DNA of 8,829 bases from the NCBI GenBank assembly GCA_964413845.1, contig CAYPTJ010000042.1, positions 1 to 8,829 of the forward strand. The letters run 5' to 3'. The stretch comes from CAYPTJ01 sp964413845. GTDB lineage: Bacteria; Patescibacteriota; WWE3; 9FT-COMBO-53-11. Both the position numbers and the translations under genes were made by a program. Shown piece after piece: positions 6,300 to 8,829 of this stretch. The notes under the pieces were generated by a model. The model ran no database searches. It had not been told where the DNA came from and saw nothing but the letters and a program-made list of their open reading frames with translations. Position 1 is the first letter of the stretch; every line of letters begins with the position of its first letter.

Positions 6300-6328
6300 A
6301 GTATAATGACAGGGTTCAACCTTGTCAA
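6300..6328 (-). promoter_or_regulatory. transposase promoter built on palindrome D
   Basis: On the minus strand, TTGACA (6323-6328), a 17-nt spacer and TATACT (6300-6305). The -35 is the outer edge of palindrome D and the spacer contains the rest of it. RNA would start near 6293, about 4 nt before the GTG at 6289. Confidence 0.65.
6307..6327. repeat. REP-like palindrome, copy D, upstream of the transposase
   Basis: Arms TGACAGGG and CCTTGTCA (7 of 8 pairs) with loop TTCAA, the same loop as copy C. An extra half-site CCTGTCA (6332-6338) follows and can make an alternative 7-bp stem with TGACAGG (6307-6313). It forms part of the transposase promoter. Confidence 0.75.
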
Positions 6329-6351
6329 GGTCCTGTCAAGAGTGTAGGGAG

Positions 6352-6426
6352 TGGTGGAGCGAGGGGGATTTGAACCCCCGACCTCACCCATGCGAAGGGT
6401 GCGCTCTTCCGCTGAGCTATCGCCCC
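6352..6426 (-). tRNA. tRNA-Ala (anticodon CGC)
   Basis: Full 75-nt cloverleaf including an encoded CCA (6352-6354). Acceptor GGGGCGA pairs with TCGCTCC and has the G3-U70 wobble that marks alanine tRNAs. D-stem GCTC/GAGC, anticodon arm CACCC-TTCGCAT-GGGTG giving CGC, T-arm GGGGG-TTCAAAT-CCCCC. It reads alanine codon GCG. Confidence 0.96.
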
Positions 6427-6427
6427 T

Positions 6428-6439
6428 TGGTGGAGCCAA
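6428..6439 (-). repeat. duplicated tRNA-Ala 3' tail
   Basis: The spacer between the two tRNA-Ala genes holds a second copy of the 3' tail: minus-strand GGCTCCACCA followed by AG, separated by 8 nt from the identical tail of tRNA-Ala(GGC). There is no tRNA body attached. Confidence 0.6.
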
Positions 6440-6447
6440 GTCTGACT

Positions 6448-6522
6448 TGGTGGAGCCGAGGGGATTTGAACCCCTGACCTCTTCAATGCCATTGAAGCGC
6501 TCTACCACTAAGCTACGGCCCC
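6448..6522 (-). tRNA. tRNA-Ala (anticodon GGC)
   Basis: Full 75-nt cloverleaf with encoded CCA (6448-6450). Acceptor GGGGCCG pairs with CGGCTCC, again with G3-U70. D-stem GCTT/GAGC, anticodon arm CTTCA-ATGGCAT-TGAAG giving GGC, T-arm AGGGG-TTCAAAT-CCCCT. It reads GCC/GCU. It lies 21 nt upstream of tRNA-Ala(CGC) and is probably transcribed with it. Confidence 0.96.
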
Positions 6523-6527
6523 CATGT

Positions 6528-6586
6528 TGGTGGAGCCGGGAAGAATCACACTTCCCCATTAAATGTCCCCTCAAGGGGGCAGCCCC
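6528..6586 (-). ncRNA. 59-nt tRNA-like element with CCA end (degenerate tRNA/tmRNA or small RNA)
   Basis: The 5' end GGGGCTG (6580-6586) pairs over 7 bp with CGGCTCC (6532-6538), followed by A and CCA. The third pair is G-U, as in alanine tRNAs and tmRNA. A T-arm has a 5-bp stem GGAAG/CTTCC and a 7-nt loop TGTGATT, which keeps T54 and A58 but not the usual TTC. Only 24 nt lie between acceptor and T-stem, holding a CCCC-TTGA-GGGG hairpin instead of D and anticodon arms. It cannot be a normal tRNA. It could be a deleted tRNA-Ala, an internally deleted tmRNA (matching acceptor ends), or a functional small RNA. It is the first element after the tRNA promoter. Confidence 0.5.
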
Positions 6587-6596
6587 AATCAGGATA

Positions 6597-6625
6597 ATTA
6601 TACCAACAGGACGCTAGAATTAAAA
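6597..6625 (-). promoter_or_regulatory. promoter of the tRNA cluster
   Basis: On the minus strand there is a perfect TATAAT (6597-6602) preceded by TGG, an extended -10. A weak TTTTAA -35 lies 17 nt upstream (6620-6625). RNA would start near 6590, just before the tRNA-like element at 6586. Confidence 0.65.
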
Positions 6626-6635
6626 GGCGAATTTA

Positions 6636-8624
6636 TTACTTCTTTTGGGATTTGAGCTGCTCGAGGATTGCTTTGGCTTCCTCGTAGCCGGGGGTATCTT
6701 CAGGAGTAAGGCGAAGGGCGGTCTCGATTTCAGTAATCGCTAGATCGGTCTTTCCTGTTTCTGTATAAGCCCGGCCAAGGTTGTAATGGGCGTTGGCGAA
6801 GTTATTCTTAAGGTTGACCGCCGCCCGGAACTGTTCAATCGCCCGCTCAAAATCTTGCTGTTGGTAGAAAAGACCACCAAAGTTAACCCGGAGAACTGGG
6901 TTGAAAAGATCAAGATTAATCGCTTGAAGATACGCATTGGCCGCCCAATCCTCCGCCCCTTGGGCAAAGCCGATAAGGTTGCGGTAGGTTTGGGCTAACA
7001 CTTCCCAGTTTCCAACATCTAAAGGAGAAAGATCGGTGGCCCGCTTTGCTTCAGCGATCGCTTGGGAGACTAGGTACTGAATGTTGCTCCGCTCTTCATC
7101 GGTTAAATCTTGTTTACTTGCTAACTGGTTAGCCCAAGTAAAGCTTATCTGGGCGAGACTTGTATGGTACTGGTCTTGCCAAGAAAGGTGAGAGAGGGCG
7201 CGAAGCTCTAAATTGTAGGAGCGCTGGAGATCTTGTTTTTGGAAAGCAGTGATTGCCTGCCGGTGGGAAAACTCCGCAGCGAAGATTCGGTAAACTCCTA
7301 AACTCAAGAAGAGGGCAAAAAGGACGGCCAAACCGAGGGCAAGGTATCCTTGTTTTCCTGGTTTAACCTCCTGCTCGCTTGGTTGTTCCGCAAACTGTAC
7401 CGCGGAGGCAAGAGCAAGAAGGAGAAGAAAACTCCCAACCGCAGTGGAAAAGCTTAGGAAGAAAGCGGCAAAAATCCCCCCCGCAATCGGGAGAAATCTT
7501 TTATTTGCAGCTTTAAGGACGACACTAATAAAAGTCATGATCAAGAAAAGATAAGCAAGAACTCCCAAAAGGCCCATCTCCGCAAAAGCCAAAAGGTACT
7601 CTGAAATTGGCTTGTCAAAGCGAATCGACCAAAGAGGGGTGTAGTTGTAGCTTAAGGGCTTGTAGCGGGTGAAATCGAAAAGGAAGGTTCCCGGACCCGA
7701 ACCCCAGAGGGGCCGTTGGCGGAAGGAAGTCGCCGAAACAGACCAGGAGGTGCGAAGGTCCAAACCAATCTCCTGAGGCGGCCCATTCTTAAAAGGAGTG
7801 TGATTGCGAACAGGAGGAACTAAGATCAAAACGATGAAGATAATCAAGGAGGCAGAGGCAACAAGAAGGTAGGGTAAGCTCTTTTTAATCTCGACAAAAT
7901 CTAATCCTGAAAGAGAGACTATAAAGGAGACAGCCAAAGCGATCCATCCCACCGCGGAGTTTAAGAGAGTGAGAGTGAAGAGTAAGAGTAAGGTGAGGAC
8001 AAAGCCAACAAGCTTTATCCAAAGCTTTTCCCGGATAAGTATCTCCCGAAGGGCCAAAGGGGCGATAACCCCCAAAAAGAGGGCGAGGGTGTTGGGTGAT
8101 CCAAGGAGGGTGAAGGTGCGCCCGCTGGACCATTCCTGACCGAAGAGATTTGCTCCAAAGTATTGGGGGATAAAAAGAAGACCGGCGACAGCACTCGAGG
8201 CAAGAAGGGCGTAGCCGATATATTTCAGCGCCCAGCGTTCAAGGTTGGTGGTGAGAAGGAAGTAGAAGACGGTAAAGATGGTTACGGTTGCAAGGGAGGG
8301 GTGCCAGCGGAGGTAATTGCCGGCGAGGGAAGTCATTAGATGCTCGGAAAGAACGGCAGAGATTAGGGTCACCAACCAGAGGGTGGCGACGGGAATGTCA
8401 AATGGGTTGCGGCGGATTCCAAAATTACCAGAAGTGACAGCCTTGATTCCCCAGGCGAGGACTCCCAAAACCACTCCAACCGCCAGAAGGATCAGCTTGT
8501 TGAACTCGAAGAACTCGGTCGTTACCGGGAGGAAGAACAAGGGCAGAAGAAAAGCCAAGGCGATCACCTCGAGATTGATGAATTTTTGCGCTATCTTTGC
8601 AACTTCTTCTTTTCCAGCCATCAT
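6636..8624 (-). CDS. O-antigen ligase/polymerase-like membrane protein with C-terminal TPRs
   Basis: A 662-aa polytopic membrane protein of the Wzy/WaaL/PglL-like superfamily, which moves lipid-linked glycans onto an acceptor or polymerises them. About a dozen hydrophobic helices fill residues 18-455. Between them are GNYLRWHPSL (about 102-111), a feature seen in this superfamily, and a large outside loop containing FRQRPLWGSGPGTFLFDF (about 300-317), the usual Wzy_C-type signature. From about 460 the chain is soluble and helical, with at least two clear TPRs at about 574-645 (VNFGGLFYQQQDFERAIEQF; AHYNLGRAYTETGKTDLAI). Start is ATG 8624 (ATG 8621 is an alternative); neither has a good Shine-Dalgarno. 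The likely role is surface glycan or protein glycosylation; the acceptor is unknown. No clear terminator follows, so some transcription may run into the tRNAs. Confidence 0.88.
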   Translation of the reverse strand: MMAGKEEVAKIAQKFINLEVIALAFLLPLFFLPVTTEFFEFNKLILLAVGVVLGVLAWGIKAVTSGNFGIRRNPFDIPVATLWLVTLISAVLSEHLMTSLAGNYLRWHPSLATVTIFTVFYFLLTTNLERWALKYIGYALLASSAVAGLLFIPQYFGANLFGQEWSSGRTFTLLGSPNTLALFLGVIAPLALREILIREKLWIKLVGFVLTLLLLFTLTLLNSAVGWIALAVSFIVSLSGLDFVEIKKSLPYLLVASASLIIFIVLILVPPVRNHTPFKNGPPQEIGLDLRTSWSVSATSFRQRPLWGSGPGTFLFDFTRYKPLSYNYTPLWSIRFDKPISEYLLAFAEMGLLGVLAYLFLIMTFISVVLKAANKRFLPIAGGIFAAFFLSFSTAVGSFLLLLALASAVQFAEQPSEQEVKPGKQGYLALGLAVLFALFLSLGVYRIFAAEFSHRQAITAFQKQDLQRSYNLELRALSHLSWQDQYHTSLAQISFTWANQLASKQDLTDEERSNIQYLVSQAIAEAKRATDLSPLDVGNWEVLAQTYRNLIGFAQGAEDWAANAYLQAINLDLFNPVLRVNFGGLFYQQQDFERAIEQFRAAVNLKNNFANAHYNLGRAYTETGKTDLAITEIETALRLTPEDTPGYEEAKAILEQLKSQKK

Positions 8625-8628
8625 CGCC

Positions 8629-8658
8629 AGTTTATCGGTTTTTCTTCCTTCAGGTCAA
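8629..8658 (-). promoter_or_regulatory. weak candidate promoter for the ligase-like gene
   Basis: On the minus strand, TTGACC (8653-8658), an 18-nt spacer and TAAACT (8629-8634). The RNA would start at about the ATG, giving a leaderless message. It overlaps the stop codon of the upstream gene, so co-transcription is an equally good reading. Confidence 0.25.
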
Positions 8659-8828
8659 TACCTTATATTAGGTATCGCTTCAACCACCCACCAATGGAAC
8701 GGGACGTCGATCTCCTGAGGTTGAGCAATCTCAACCGTAAACCCCCCTTCGCATGAAGCTTCCACCTCCGCTAAAGCTTCGGCGGACAAGTCGGAGGGGC
8801 AGGTGGGATCGGCGGGTGTGAGTTTGGT
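8655..8828 (-). CDS. C-terminal end of an unknown protein, cut by the window edge
   Basis: An open minus-strand frame enters from the right edge and ends at TGA (8655-8657). The visible 57 residues run from TKLTPADPTCPSDL through a short acidic helix-like stretch and a Cys, to GGFTVEIAQPQ and DVPFHWWVVEAIPNIRY. The two Cys and beta-like pattern suggest an extracytoplasmic or structural domain, but I do not recognise the family. The stop is 30 nt before the ligase-like gene, so both are probably one operon. The other two minus frames here are not convincing. Confidence 0.55.
   Translation of the reverse strand, partial: TKLTPADPTCPSDLSAEALAEVEASCEGGFTVEIAQPQEIDVPFHWWVVEAIPNIRY
8658..8675. repeat. 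palindrome in the gap before the ligase-like gene
   Basis: ATACCT (8658-8663) and AGGTAT (8670-8675) flank an AT-rich TATATT centre. The symmetry overlaps the end of the upstream reading frame. It could be an operator or chance; there is no U-tract to make it a terminator. Confidence 0.35.
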
Positions 8829-8829
8829 G

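Noticed and set aside
5590..6328. CRISPR-like array formed by the four palindromes
   Set aside because: Spacing is irregular (about 200-290 nt) and two copies are within a coding gene; a REP-type explanation fits better.
6290..6574. N-terminal extension of the transposase frame to an ATG at 6574
   Set aside because: It would run through both tRNA genes and the promoter; family similarity begins just after GTG 6289.
6528..6586. Ordinary tRNA gene
   Set aside because: D and anticodon arms are missing and the T-loop lacks the TTC core, so no decoding function is possible.
6351..6617. Plus-strand 88-residue open frame with GFEPPTS and GFEPLTS motifs
   Set aside because: This is antisense translation of the two tRNA-Ala genes and the tRNA-like element; these motifs are a familiar artefact of T-arm sequence.
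8317..8718. Plus-strand 133-residue open frame
   Set aside because: It lies antisense to the ligase-like gene and the edge-truncated gene, has basic low-complexity composition and no ribosome binding site.

Overview
The window reads like the chromosome of a small-genome Candidate Phyla Radiation (Patescibacteria) bacterium. This is an inference from gene style, not from a marker gene. Supporting signs are a surface protein of the type common in those genomes (DUF11-like beta domains, a C-terminal TGPE-type sorting tail), a proline/threonine-rich stalk protein, a two-LysM M23 peptidase with an internal membrane anchor, an O-antigen-ligase-like protein fused to TPRs, and a short Rho without the usual N-terminal helical domain.

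Layout, plus strand: the terminator of an unseen upstream gene (about 19-56); a zinc-knuckle/TM/PT-rich protein (148-1560) followed by a strong hairpin; a secreted, probably sortase-anchored surface protein (1686-2855) with its own promoter and a clear intrinsic terminator; rho (3003-4166) with a TTGACA promoter and a hairpin plus T-run just before the gene; a 7-nt-periodic hairpin and an 11-bp palindrome that carries a promoter; then a membrane-anchored LysM-LysM-M23 peptidase (4351-5583). Three of these genes are preceded by TTGA-type -35 boxes and a shared TGTTA-type -10 region.

Layout, minus strand: the C-terminal end of an unknown protein cut by the window edge (8655-8828), then an O-antigen ligase/polymerase-like protein with C-terminal TPRs (6636-8624), 30 nt apart and probably one operon. 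Downstream, a TGGTATAAT promoter leads into a 59-nt tRNA-like element, tRNA-Ala(GGC) and tRNA-Ala(CGC). Next comes an IS200/IS605-type REP-associated tyrosine transposase (RAYT, 5621-6289), convergent with the M23 gene.

The most unusual part is 5590-6328. Four copies of a hairpin with arms TGACAAGG/CCTTGTCA lie at both ends of the transposase and, in frame, twice inside its coding sequence. The upstream copy also supplies the -35 box of a TTGACA-17-TATACT promoter for the transposase. The protein-coding genes mostly serve the cell envelope: surface display, wall remodelling and glycan work. Rho is the one clear housekeeping protein.
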